From Paguma larvata (taxonomy: Eukaryota > Chordata > Mammalia > Carnivora > Viverridae): DNA of 64,000 nucleotides. The notes beneath the pieces were generated by a model. It saw only the letters and a list, made by a program, of their open reading frames with translations, was not told where the DNA came from and made no database searches. Made by a program: the position numbers and the translations under genes. Positions 20,263-31,361 of this stretch are shown here, piece after piece; the stretch's first letter is position 1, and every line of letters begins with the position of its first letter. The DNA is taken from positions 100,119,804-100,183,803 of the forward strand of contig CM057826.1 in assembly GCA_030068075.1 (NCBI GenBank), written 5' to 3'.

Positions 20263-22435
20263 TTGGGAGGCACAGAGCAGCAGGTGAGATGATCACTGGC
20301 TGGTTGAAGAGGGACAAGCATTCCTTAGACTCTTCTACAGCCAGATTACAGGAGCAAGGATTGGAATGGCCGATCTGACAACCAAAGGTTTAGCATAGTT
20401 GAGAAGATAATACTGTATGTCGCATACTAAAAAGGAGACAAAAGCAGAAAAGATCCAATTTTTGGAAGAGAGGTGGGTAGGGAGAAACAAAATGCAAAGA
20501 GTGGGCCAAGGAGTAGTTCAAGACCAGTAGCTCTGATGCTGTCGAAGGAGACATGATAACTTACAAGAGCTGCAACAGGCTGGTCAAAAGCTTCCTTCAT
20601 GTGCGGCCTGACATCTTGGTTGAGCTTCAAGCTTGGTAGAAGTGGGGACTGGGCCAACTGCCATGCAGGAATTCATTAATATGAACATGAGAGATCTGTA
20701 GGCAAGGTCCCTGCAACCTGGTGGGCATCACTGTATAAAATGACCTCCAGGAACTAACAGTCTCATTAAGATAAAATTCACATATACATGCTGATAACTT
20801 TGGCTTAGCCCCCAAAATGAAAAGGCAATTCTCTCGGAAGTACTTAAAAAAAATAAGAGACTATGAGAAAGAGAAGAACTGATGCTCCAAGCAAGGCTGG
20901 AAAACTCAAGTCACCATTAAGAGCCAATAAAGCTCTTTGATTCAGATCTGATCACAGGGTTTTGGCACCTCCTAGGGTTACCTGAAATCCTACAGTTCCT
21001 CATCTTTCCCCAAAATAACTTTTGAATCAAATACATGACTGTAGAGGAATTACTAGAAACATGCTAATAATCCTAGGAGAGAATCATGATTTGACTAAAG
21101 AATCAATAATGATTAGTGAGTAAGTATCAATTTGTACCTACTTTTAAGCATTTCTTTCAGCCTTGCTCCAAAATATTTCTGATTTAAATAAATTTTAAAG
21201 TAGAATAGTTATACTTAGCCGCAGTGAGTACAAAGCCATGCTAAGTTCTCAGCTCACTGTGTGCCGAGATAACCTAGAGTCTGGGACCTGCATTCCAAGT
21301 GTGCACAGGAAAAGAGCAGGGACCTGGGGAAAGCGACAGCTACAAACAAGTAGCAATATCACTTTTCTGAAGAATAGATTTGAAGAACTAAGAACACCTT
21401 CGTGGGAAAAGGAGAACTTCAGGTATTGGAGGGTTGGATAGGTAAGGAGCAGTGAAAACAGATTTAAGTGAATAAAAGAAGACTCTAGGTAGACAAAAGC
21501 AAGAACAAGGCCTCTATAATGACAGCAGAGAAGCCCCTCTACTCAGACCTCTCAAGAATTTAAAGGACACTCTGTGTTCCAAGAAGAGTCACCATAGGCA
21601 GGGCCATAGCAGTCATCTGGAGGGCATGGCATTCCAGAGTGCTGGAGGTGAAGAGCAGATTATGGCCAAAAGCCCCAACATTTTTTCCACCAAGTTTTGT
21701 GCATAAAGAGATATTTTCAGATATCTCAAATATTTTCAGAGCCTAGGGTAAGCGTATAAATAGAGGTTCATATGTCATATATCTCAATTATAAAGCCCAG
21801 TAAAGTCTTAAAGTACGTTCTATTCTCCTATCTTAACAGATACACCTTTCCAACAGCCTGAATAGCCAGATTTGAAACTAGAATTCTGAGAACTGGACCA
21901 GAACATGACATCAGTGAATGGCATCAAGGGGAGAAGCTATCCCAGCTTCTGAGCTATGGACTGTCCCCTTGCCTTCCCAAACCTAGCTCGGTCCCGCACT
22001 TCTATCCACACATATGTGGACACCCAGACTGCATACCCAGACTCTGTCCACAGCAACCATTGACTATCTCCAGGCCTAGAAATCTGCATATCAGTGGTCC
22101 AGTCTGCCTTCTGAAGACAGACCTGGAGAAGAGGACCACCGAGGTCTCAGGAGCATCTGAGCAGAGAATTCCAGGATCCTGGATACCAGAAGCATGATCT
22201 TGAACAAGGGGTACAAGCTCTATGTGGGTGCATGGGGAAAACATGCTTGGGCAAAGGCCAGAGAGGATCTAAAAAATATGCCCCTTTTGTCCTGGTGGTG
22301 CAGAAATGACTACCTCCGAAATTTCCTCCTGTCTCTTAATGATTCCAAGGAACCACACAGAAAATTCAAAGTTTATACTTCTCCCAAATGAAGAGCAATA
22401 TAGACTCAGAGGAGTTTCATTACCATACCTCAAAA
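20263..22435. other. Single-copy non-coding DNA, no gene recognised
   Basis: About 2.2 kb with no repeat I can name and no convincing coding region. Frames of 60-80 codons (20427-20657, 21238-21441, 22002-22244, 22306-22518) lack recognisable motifs. Part of 22180-22435 may belong to the L1M element that becomes recognisable just downstream. Confidence 0.4.
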
Positions 22436-23168
22436 AATCATTTAGGAGAGAGGGGACAAATCTTTCGTATAGAGGAATTCAAAAAACTATAAGCAGGTAT
22501 CCCCCCTCCGGGAAGTAGAGCTTAAACCACACCCTGAGCATGAGCTGGACTCAGTGATTTGAATAAAAAATAGAGTATAGAAAAGGAAAAATATTAACTT
22601 TACAGTGGAGAAGATGGAAAACCCTACTTTAACCAACCTATCAAGGTTAACCTCATCAGTGAGAAGTCATGGTGATATCATGTGCCAATAACATGTCAAG
22701 TGGATGAAGAGGGACCTTCTCTGTAGTATTCTTCCTCAAACCCATAATCTCAGTCTAACCATGAGAAACACATCAGACACATGCAATAAGAAGAGCATCA
22801 ACAAAGTGCCTGGCTAGAATTCAAGACCAGCAAGGTCCTAAACACCAAAGAGAGACTGAGAAACTGTCACAGAGCACAGATTAAGAAGACATGAAAACTA
22901 ATTCCAGCGGGGTACCCTGGATTGGATCCTGGCACAGAAAAAGGACATTAATGTGGAAACTTGTGAAATACAAATAAAATCTGGAGTTTACTTAATAGTA
23001 CTGTAACAATGTTGATTTGTTAGTTCTGACAAATGTACTGTGGTAATGTAAAATGTTAACAATGGGGGAAAATGGGTGAGGAATGTTTGGAAACTCTGTG
23101 TATTCTCTTGGTCATTGTAGTTTTCTACAAATCTAACATTATTCCAAAATACAAAGTTATTTTTAAAA
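22436..23168 (+). repeat. Old L1M-type LINE-1 3' end, forward
   Basis: A long L1M 3' untranslated region. Landmarks: AAGGTTAACCTCATCAGTGAG, GAAGTCATGGTGATATCATG, GTATTCTTCCTCAAACCCAT, AATCTCAGTCTAACCATGAG, GAGAAACTGTCACAG, CCCTGGATTGGATCCTGGC, ACAGAAAAAGGACATTAATG, CAAATAAAATCTGGAGTTTAC, GACAAATGTACTGTGGTAATG and a 3' end CTACAAATCTAACATTATTCC with AAAATACAAAGTT. It predates carnivores and is inert. Confidence 0.85.
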
Positions 23169-23169
23169 A

Positions 23170-24265
23170 ATGTTCCTCCACAGCATCAAAGAACCACAAC
23201 ACATCCGTCATTCTGCCTCTGTGTGGCCTACATTCACTCAGTGGAACAATGGGATGGCATTTTCCAGGTCCAGAATGCTGATGTGGAGCCATTTTCCATG
23301 CTATCTCAAAGACGCCCATTCTCAGGGTCAGAATCAGTCTCATCCCAGAGAGGCACGTGAACGACAGCTCCTCAGAACATCAACATGCGTCTGTGAGCAT
23401 CCCAAAGAAAATAAATAAGGTTGAAAAGAAGAAGAAAAGGGAAATTACTTGTGGCATGTTTAAAATTTGGAACAGCATAAAATAAGAAACAAATGACATA
23501 TATAAAACTGGTAATAAACTTGAGAAAGAATCCTAAAAACAGACCAAAGAGACCTTATCGCACTGGAACAGAGCATTTGGCTGTGAAACCTCCCTCTGGC
23601 AAGCACACAGTAGGCACTCCCCAAAACTGACTCTAAATGAAATCAGTATAAACATATGCTCTCGTCGGCCTCTACTGCTAAGGAGGGGACATTATAAGTT
23701 TGCCTAAAAGTCAATAGGTCAACTATTTCTAAGAAAAGCATTTGGTTATCATGGGAAAGAAGTACAAAGACTTAGATCTTGCCATGCATCCAGTTTCATT
23801 TTTTCAAAGGTACAGAAGAAAACTTCCTGAGTCTCATTGACATAAACATAAAGAATTTGATAATTAATAAAACATATGACTTCAAGTATTTTCCATAGTT
23901 ATAAACTTGTTCCAGGCAAAATAATGATATCTTTCTGAATTAATTTAGGTACCCTTCAATTAGCTCCACCGTGTTTTAGGGGAGAAAAATCATGTAACTG
24001 CATCACAGCTGCTTCACTTGAAAAGACACTATCAGGAAATTCATCAGTATCTCTTTCGAAAGCCAAATTTTGCTCTTTCACTGGGATTCTTACTACTGAG
24101 AAGTTGTTTTAGAAGTGTTTTCATTAATTATAGACAAACTCTAGGCCTTACAAAATTTGGCAGCAATTTAGAAACACCATTTACATAGGATTAGCTACTT
24201 TTGAGTAAATGTTTCAACATCCATCTAGGACTTGCTAAACCATACTTTCTCAGATCCCCAAAGCA
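23170..24265. other. Single-copy non-coding DNA
   Basis: No clear repeat apart from a possible MIR or L2 tail near 23605-23640 (GGCAAGCACACAGTAGGCACTC). No coding region. AT-rich. Confidence 0.4.
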
Positions 24266-24267
24266 AA

Positions 24268-24478
24268 AGAAAGAGAAAGTACATGTGTACTGAGCACAGT
24301 CTAGGGGCTATGAGCATGTGCTTGCTTTATTCCACTGCCTCCCCCTCTTTTCTACCAGGCAGGGATTGTCTTTCTTGTACACATGAGTAACCAAGATGGT
24401 GAGAGCTGAAGAGTCATAGATAAGGGCACATCCTGGGATTGCTAACAAACGGATTTGAACTCAGCACTCCAGCACTGG
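24268..24478 (-). repeat. MIR relic, reverse
   Basis: Reverse MIR order on the plus strand: GTACTGAGCACAGTCTAGGGGC, TTTCTTGTACACATGAGTAACC, GAAGAGTCATAGATAAGGGCAC and GGATTTGAACTCAGCACTCCAG. Diverged. The GGATTTGAACTC block corresponds to the tRNA-like B box of MIR in reverse. Confidence 0.6.
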
Positions 24479-25857
24479 AATGTTTAATGGAAAACATTCC
24501 ACTAAAGTGAAAGATACTATCATTAACCCATACTGCCTCTGAAAATACTTTGAAAGCAGAAGATTGAGAGACTGACAATGAGAGAGAGAGAGAACATGAA
24601 GGAGGGGGGGAGGAAGAAGAGAGAGGTGGTAGAGAGTGCCCGTTGGAATGAAGACCATCTGCAGACAGAATAGGAAATGAGCAAAATTTCTATTTATCTG
24701 GCCGTCCTCTGAGCACGTGCTTTGCCCTCCTCCATCCCTCTCTTCCTCCAGACTTCCCTGACTTGGAAAGCACGTCTACAGGTTTACAATCATTTCAGTT
24801 GCAATTAATGGCAATCCCAGCTCAAAATGGCTGAGATAAGAGGCGACACTTTTTAAATCAATTACTAGAAGATCCAGAAATAGGGCAGGTTTCAAACCAG
24901 TATTTATCTTGGGCACATGCAACAGGGCCAGGATCTCTCTGGTCTCTCATTTCTTTTTTTGGTTTTTTTTTTTTTTTTTTCACATCCTCAGTGTTGTTTC
25001 CATTCTGAGACTGTCCTTTCTGAGTGCAGCTCCCAGGGAGAAATGCTTCCTAATTTGCATCCAAGGGGAGATATGTGAGACAGCAGGATGAGACAGTGAC
25101 GTGGCAATATAGCCAGAATAATACAGAAAGGTCCCAATTCTGCCTTGGCCCAGTAATCAGTGTTCCTCATCCTCATCCCCCACCCCTGCCTCATCCCTTA
25201 CCTCCAGCTTTGTGGTTTCCTATGGGAAAATATGTAGATAAGACAATGGAAACCAGGAAATAAAACCACCTTACTACTTGCCAGATGCACACTATCCACA
25301 AAGCAGAGTCCCCTGGTAAATATGACAAGAGTCCTCCATGGAGCCTTAAGACTTCAGGATGGCCTTTCCCTTCCAGCCACCAGGTTAAATGTAATGAAAA
25401 CTTCCCAATACTTAACTGTTTCTGTGAGAAGAGGAAAAAGATCCCACTTACCTGGCAACATGGTGATAGAAGAGCAAGAGAAACAAATCTAGGAATAAGC
25501 TCTTATTATAAACATGATTTACATGAAGGAAGCAGCAGACGGCCATGCCCATGTATGGCGCTTCTCCAACTAGAAAATGTGGCTCCTTCAATGTCCTGAA
25601 ATCTGACCAAGTCAGGTCAACACTACTTCCCCTTAGAAAGGAAGATACATTACTATTAGGCATCACCTCTGAGGCTCAGAAGCTACTTCTTCCACAGCTT
25701 TCTAGCTTCTTAGGTGGGAGGGATGACTGACAATTTTTATGACTGAACTAGGACAGGAAAAGTCACCCAAGGACTAGCTGGGGACACTGCTCTTCATCAC
25801 CTTGCTGAAGAAATGAAACCTTAAGCAGCACATCAGCTCTCTTTGATTTTTCCACAG
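24479..25857. other. Single-copy DNA with low-complexity tracts
   Basis: (GA)n lies at about 24576-24592 and a GGAGGGGGGGAGGAAGAAGAGAG purine tract follows. A poly-T run occupies about 24961-24980. No repeat family or coding region is recognised. The stretch ends at a strong splice-acceptor-like sequence. Confidence 0.4.
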
Positions 25858-25921
25858 GGAAGCAACTGACAAAATCCATATGGACTTGTAATACAGAAAC
25901 TTGTTGAAAAATGGCTACAAG
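25858..25921 (+). other. Candidate 64-nt non-coding exon (splice-site flanked)
   Basis: A 64-base segment lies between a pyrimidine-rich acceptor (CTCTCTTTGATTTTTCCACAG, AG at 25856-25857) and a consensus donor (ACAAG then GTAAGT at 25922-25927). All three forward frames contain stops, so a coding internal exon is excluded. A 5' untranslated or lncRNA exon is possible. No repeat is recognised across it. Splice-like pairs also arise by chance in 64 kb, so confidence is limited. Confidence 0.3.
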
Positions 25922-26239
25922 GTAAGTCCAGTCTTCATACCCAGGTTACTCAGAGCTTAGATGCTATCATCTATTGAGTAACTCTACACAAAACACATTC
26001 CTTCTGTTAACATGTACACAGTGAAGAGGAAATGGGATTGGCTTTAACTCTAAGGTTTTTTCCAGAGTTCTCAAACATTGAAAAGGAAAGTTATTTATAT
26101 ATAGATGTGAATTCAAGTGTTCCCTGTTAAGAAGTAGTACTTATTTGTACACTATCTTGCTTAACAGTAGAGGCAAAACTACTATTATTTTTTAAGCTCA
26201 ACAGAGAAGATGTTGTGCCTTCAAATTACATATAGTGCC

Positions 26240-26293
26240 CACTGGGTGTTGTATGGAAACCAATTGGACAATAAATTATTAAAAAATTTAAAA
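26240..26293 (+). mobile_element. Very short (54-bp) LINE-1 3' stub, forward
   Basis: CACTGGGTGTTGTATGGAAACC followed by GGACAATAAATTATT and an A-rich tail is the extreme 3' end of a carnivore L1. Flanking AAATTACATATAGTGCC (26223-26239) and AAATTATATAGTGCC (26294-26308) look like a target-site duplication with a 2-base loss in the second copy. This is an extremely 5'-truncated insertion. Confidence 0.8.
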
Positions 26294-26486
26294 AAATTAT
26301 ATAGTGCCTTATATTCAGAAGACCCTAGGTAAATAATAAGTAATGGTTCTAAATCACTCTCACTCAAGAGTCCAGTAAAGAAATAAGATCTTGGTGGCCA
26401 ACTCAGGTCTGTAAACTATTCCTATACTTGTGTGAATTAATAGACTCAAACAACAAAAATAGTTTACAAAAATTAATGTATTTGGG

Positions 26487-26703
26487 GGGCACCTGGGTGG
26501 TTCAGTCAGTTAATCAGCCAACTTCAGCTCAAGTCATGATCTTGTGGTTTGTGAGTTTGAGTCCCGTGTCCAGCTCTGTGCTGACAGCTTGGAGCCTGAA
26601 GCCTGTTTCAGATTCTATGTTTCCCTCTCTCTCTGTTCCTCCCCCGCTCGCACTCTTTCTTCCTTTCTCAAAAATAAGTAAAGATTAAAATTAGTTTTTT
26701 TTT
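26487..26703 (+). mobile_element. CanSINE, full length, forward, with target-site duplication
   Basis: Forward SINE: GGGGCACCTGGGTGGTTCAG head, CTTCAGCTCAAGTCATGATC, TGTGAGTTTGAGTCCCG B-box block, CTGTGCTGACAGCTTGGAGC and a CT-rich end with AAAAATAAGTAAAGATT. Flanked by AATTAATGTATTTGGG (26471-26486) and AATTAATATATTTGGG (26704-26719), a 16-bp duplication with one change. Confidence 0.94.
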
Positions 26704-26919
26704 AATTAATATATTTGGGTCTACAGAAACATTCTAATAATAGTCTATGTCAAGCTTAGCTTTTGGTTTACGACATAGGTGGAAAATGTTCTTTCCAGTT
26801 TGTTTTCTTTTTCATCCAAGAGTTTATTATTCTTCCATCCCTCTGTATAAGTTATGTGCTCAATATAGCCTTGATTCTAGTGCTTTCTCCTCCATTATTA
26901 GTAATTTCAAAAATCAGCC

Positions 26920-27075
26920 ATGCAGTGTGGTGGAACAAACATAGGAACAAAAGAACGAGTTTCAGGGCCTAATTCCTCTAGGTGTGGGATCTAGGCAACT
27001 GACTTCTCTAATATAAAGAGAATGACTACATTTACCATACTGGGTAACTGTGAGAATTATTTTTACTTACTTACG
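26920..27075 (+). repeat. MIR relic, forward
   Basis: Forward MIR order: GCAGTGTGGTGGAACAAACA, ACGAGTTTCAGGGCCTAATTCC, GGTGTGGGATCTAGGCAACTGAC, TTCTCTAATATAAAGAGAATGAC and TACTGGGTAACTGTGAGAATTA. This corresponds to AGTGGTTAAGAGC through TTGGGCAAGTTAC and GGTTGTTGTGAGGATTA. Diverged. Confidence 0.62.
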
Positions 27076-27132
27076 TCTTACAACTACTGTGAATGTAGAA
27101 GAAGTAAGATGGCATAAGAAATAGGACTGAGA

Positions 27133-27347
27133 GAGGGGCCTGGAGGGCTCAGTCAGTCAAGTGTCCAACTTCAGCTCAGGTTATGATCTCACAGTTTGTG
27201 AGTTTGAGTCCCGCATTGGGCTTTGTGCTGACAGCTTGGAGCCTGGAGCCTACTTTGGATTGTGTCTCCCTGTCTCTCTACCCCTCTCCTGCTCATGCTT
27301 GGTCTCTCCATGTCTCTCAAAAATAAATAAACATTTTTTAAAAATTT
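27133..27347 (+). mobile_element. CanSINE, full length, forward, with target-site duplication
   Basis: Head GGGGCCTGGAGGGCTCAGTC (three bases shorter than consensus), CTTCAGCTCAGGTTATGATC, GAGTTTGAGTCCCGC, CTTGGAGCCTGGAGCCTAC and AAATAAATAAACATTTTTT. Duplication AGAAATAGGACTGAGA (27117-27132) and AGAAATGGGACTGAGA (27348-27363). Frames on both strands (27161-27431) are SINE-derived. Confidence 0.95.
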
Positions 27348-27559
27348 AGAAATGGGACTGAGAAAAGACAGAAAAAAACAAGACTTGTGATATAAAATGG
27401 ATTTGAGAATGAAGTTAAAACAGTTCATCACATAAAGCCCTCAGTATTTGCTACAATAAGGCAAACCACACACTGGATAGTTGGGGACAGTGTGGTATAT
27501 CACAGACAGAAAAGTGCCTGGGAAGGTATCAAGCACTGCTTGACTGTTACTTGTTTCTC

Positions 27560-27740
27560 TACAAAAAGCCCAGGTTTGAAATCATGCCAATCTCAGTGTG
27601 ACCACTGGCACTGTGTTTTACTTTTACAACCTCTGAGAACCTTGATTTTTCTCATCTCTACGACAAGAAGAATGAATCCCACTTTAGGGAGCTCTGAACT
27701 ACCTTGTATGTGTCAGGCACCCAGTGAATGTCAGCTTCCC
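27560..27740 (+). repeat. MIR relic, forward
   Basis: Landmarks CCAGGTTTGAAATCATGCC, TGTGACCACTGGCACTGTG, ACCTTGATTTTTCTCATCTC, AGAATGAATCCCAC and GTGTCAGGCACCCAGTGAATG follow the MIR order in forward direction. Decayed but consistent. Confidence 0.6.
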
Positions 27741-27879
27741 GCCTCTTCCTTTCCCCTCCCTCTCCCTCCTCACTTCTAGATCTCCTTTCTACTTACTGCA
27801 GGTAGTAAATGCTCCTGTGAGAAATTTTCTCTGGTTTACTAAATTACCCTCTGTTTGCCATCATTTTATTTATAATTAT

Positions 27880-28500
27880 TAACAGCAATACAATACTCAC
27901 AGCCACTTTAGAGAGTTGCATACATCTGTAATTGCTAGAAAACTGTTTACTCTCAAGGTGTCAACAATAACAAAACAGAAAAGTACCTTTAAAAAATCGC
28001 CCTGAAACACACAGAGCCATTAATGTCACAGACAATATAGGAGAGTTGATTTCTTGACAGAAGGTTAATTAGTTCTCTCCCATAGGATGGCACTGCCATA
28101 ATTAAACCAATAGCAACAAGGAAAAAAATACACCCCTGGGCAATTGAAGACATTCTGACAATAATGAGAAATGGCAGTGGGCACTGGGTACCAGGGCTGT
28201 TTTCTAGCTACTGCTGTTTAATCATCGTTGGCACGAGAAAGTAAGCCCTCCTGTGCCAGATAATGTCTGCTCCTGAGAGAACCCTGTTTTCAACAGAAAG
28301 CAGGTATTTCGGCTTTCATACTACGCTTTCCTTCATAATCTCTTCGTAAATGAAAGCAAGAAGCTCCAAGTATGGATAAGACCGTGTACTGTGGTTATAT
28401 GGTACCACAGATCATTTCCCCTGGTAATGATATGATTAATAATATCTGCTCTGTGACCTAATTAAAGGCAAATTCATGCATATTCATGACATGGTGGGGG
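27880..28500. other. Repeat-free block, strong candidate conserved non-coding element
   Basis: Roughly 620 bases without any recognised transposon. Dense homeodomain and POU-like words: GCCATTAATGTCAC, GGTTAATTAGTTC, CATAATTAAACC, ATATGATTAATAATATC, GACCTAATTAAAGGC and TTCATGCATATTCATGAC. At 28389-28410 there is an inverted pair CTGTGGT / ACCACAG (RUNX-like core TGTGGT on both strands, 8-base spacer). A gene function cannot be deduced, but this is the most enhancer-like stretch in the window. Confidence 0.4.
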
Positions 28501-30640
28501 TGGGGAGCCTACCTTCAAGGACGGGCGGGCGGGCTCCGCAAATGGGGAGTGCTGATTAAGACCCCTGCAAAGACTGCTATGGTAAGTGCTCATGCTGCTG
28601 TCATAGCTGGAGGGTATATTTTTCTTTTCTTCAACTGGGCATGGTTGAAGTGCACAGTTTCCTCTAGGATACTTTTCTCAAAACCCTAGAGAGGAATGCA
28701 CTGGGCTATCTTTCAAAAGGGTTTGGAGAGCTCAAAATTCAAAGAGGAAAAAAAGTTGTACCGTATGGTCACACATATCCCTATACCACCACCCCCTAGA
28801 GGTTGGATACGTTGGGGATAATACAGGCTTCTTCTTCCAGCCCATCCAAGACTCCAGTGGGCTGAGAGGTGACCTGAGTGTCCAGTTTGACCTGGTGCAC
28901 TACCACTTTTAATGCCCAGCTGAGTATCTGGGGGCTCTTGGCTCAAAGCGACCATGAAAAACAAAACCAAATACAGAATGACTGCCCAGAACATGTAAGA
29001 ACTACTTTAAAAGTCTTCAGTCTGATTTCCAGAGCACAGTGTCTCTATGAAGTCTTATCTCTTGGCATGACTTTCGAAGGTCACAGGCGTTAACAGTACC
29101 TAGGACCTTTACCAGAAGCCTACCATAGAAATGCTGGAGCTGAACAGGCAGGACCAAAAGAATAGCAGTTCTTCTCAACCTAAAACTTGGCTCCAGGCAA
29201 TCTGGTTATCCTGTTTTTCTTTCCAGAAGCACTTCTGCATCCTCTCTGTCAGATACCTGGGCTGAGCCTCGTTTTCAGGGTAGCATAAGAACCAGTGTTT
29301 GCAAAGCAAAAAAAAAAGTCTATTCAGAGGAAGCAGGTACACTTGGGGTTACGGTTTCCTCAAAGACCTAAGACATTAGCAGACATAATCAATGTGCTCT
29401 GTAATGAGGCAACTCTAGAATCTGGTATTCTCTGGTATCTAGGTATCTCTGGTAACACTAAGAAGTCCTAAGTCAATGCCTTTCCCAGTTGATTCCTCAC
29501 ACGTGACACTCCAAAACGTTCACTTGCTTGGGAATAATTGATAAGAATCTTCATTGAGATAAGAATCTTCAAGGAAAGGTGTCAGAATACTTTTAAAAGG
29601 CTACGGAGTTCTGTGGTGATTTAAACATATCCTTGACCAATTCTGGAGAAGCTACTCGAAATGAAGCTCTTACACAATCAAAACGCTCGAATTATTCAAT
29701 TCAAAACTGTGTGAGGGCTACAGTAGAAATTGGGATATAGTCATGGAACTCTTAGAGCTTAAAACCTAGGTGAAAAAGTGAGTGATGTAAAATGGACAAC
29801 CTTAAAATGAAGCAGGATGTAATAAATACCATAGGATACTAGAGTAAATAAGATCATATGTAGGCATGGAAAAATAAAAGCAAACAAAACCCAAAGATCT
29901 ATTATTCCATCTCCAAATAATATGAAACTCCTTCTTTGCACTCAAAAACATAAATTTTTTTATTCTTTATTGATTGGGTCCTAATCAATATACATTTCAA
30001 ATCAATTATTCATATTGTGGCCTAATGTTATTATTTTCTCAATAGCCACAGCTATAAATTCACCAAGATGACTAGGCCACTTAAAGAGATGAGAGGATCT
30101 GGTGGTCTCATAAACCAAGAAAGCAAACCAGTCTTCAAGATGGAAAAGGTCTGACAGATAAGAATTTAATTTTGCTGTCTTATATTTAACTGATTATGCT
30201 CATGGGAGAAATGCCAGACTCTCTAAATGAAAAGTCCATTGATTGAATCTAACCTCAAAGTTTAAAAATATATCAAGATGAAACCCCTAGTATGGGTCTA
30301 AACCAAAGGCCATTTAAAACTGAATTTAGTGCTTAGTATATATTTATTGGTGACGGAGAAAATACAATTGTCATTCACATATTATATTTTGTCATTCAAG
30401 TTTTCCACAGCCAATTATTACTTATCCCTGAAAACAGCATGGAACATGTGAACTAAGACATTACAGATGGGAAAGGTATGGATCGCAGGGCTCTTGACTC
30501 AGATATATTCCATGTGCTGCTGCTAAAAGCTGAATACTTGGAATGTATATGTCTCAACACATGTGCTGAGCCCTCACAACTTATAACTCATTTGTGCTAT
30601 CACATTTGTACTGATGTAAACAAAATCACCACCAAGGACC
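28501..30640. other. Single-copy non-coding DNA
   Basis: About 2.1 kb with no named repeat. A short G-rich CGGGCGGGCGGGCTCCG motif lies at about 28521-28537. Frames such as 28713-28994 (93 codons, minus) show no recognisable product. From about 29740 the sequence is strongly AT-rich. Confidence 0.4.
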
Positions 30641-30851
30641 GCTGTCTTTTGTTTTTGTTTTTGTTTTTGTTTTGTAGAGAGAGTGAGCATGTGAGCAGGG
30701 GAGATGGCAGAGGGAAGGGGAGAGAAAATCTCAAGCAGGTTCCATGCTTTGCATGGAACCCGACATGGGGCTTGATCCCTCACCACAGGATCATGACCTG
30801 AGCCAAAATCAAGAGTCGGGCATTCAACCAACTGAGCCACCCAGGTGCCCC
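30641..30851 (-). mobile_element. CanSINE, reverse, with (TTTTTG)n tail
   Basis: Reverse SINE: T-rich tail expanded to a GTTTTT array (about 30648-30676), GAGAGTGAGCATGTGAGCAGG, CAAGCAGGTTCCATGC, CCCGACATGGGGCTTG and head CCAACTGAGCCACCCAGGTG ending GCCCC at 30851. The GATCATGACCTGAG block is intact. No clear target duplication was found. Confidence 0.92.
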
Positions 30852-31240
30852 GACTATCACAGAACCTTTAAGTAATGAGTCTCCTTTTCTTTATTCTTCC
30901 AACTTCTATGTTCCCTCTTTTTACCTTGACTCTGGGGATGATTACTAATCTTAGATAGGTCCCTTTTCACTGTGTTGGGATATAAGAATCAGATCACTTA
31001 TCTTTAAATATTCTAATTAAATGACTTCAAGCTTCCTTATGAAGAATGAGTGACTGTCTCCTCTATCTGGAATAAGTCCAGGATTCCAAGAATGCTTACC
31101 TAGCAGAGAATCAGTCCTGATAATCATCTCATAAAAAGAAAATCCCAAAATGAATCTTTGCATCCTCCATGGAATGGCCAACTTGTCTGCTGCTGCCATT
31201 GCCAGAACCATTACTTGGTGTTATTGAAATAGCTCAGCAC
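30852..31240. other. Single-copy non-coding DNA
   Basis: No repeat, RNA gene or coding region recognised in this stretch. Confidence 0.4.
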
Positions 31241-31361
31241 TCAGAAATTTGTATGTGTGAGTGTGTTTTGTTGTTCTCTGTCCCTCTCTGCCTCCCATAA
31301 ACAGAGACGAGATATAACTAACTCTGTATCAATCACATTGCATAGTAAAAGGAGAACCTGC
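31241..31361 (+). repeat. 121-bp segment repeated at 44.3 kb (copy A)
   Basis: From TCAGAAATTTGTATGTGTG to GGAGAACCTGC this segment aligns without gaps to 44307-44427, with 11 differences by eye (about 91% identity). Flanks on both sides are unrelated, so both are probably members of an interspersed repeat family that I cannot name, in the same orientation. Features include GTGAGTGTGTTTTGTTGTTC and CAAACAGAGACGAG-type blocks. No reading frame is shared. Confidence 0.85.
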
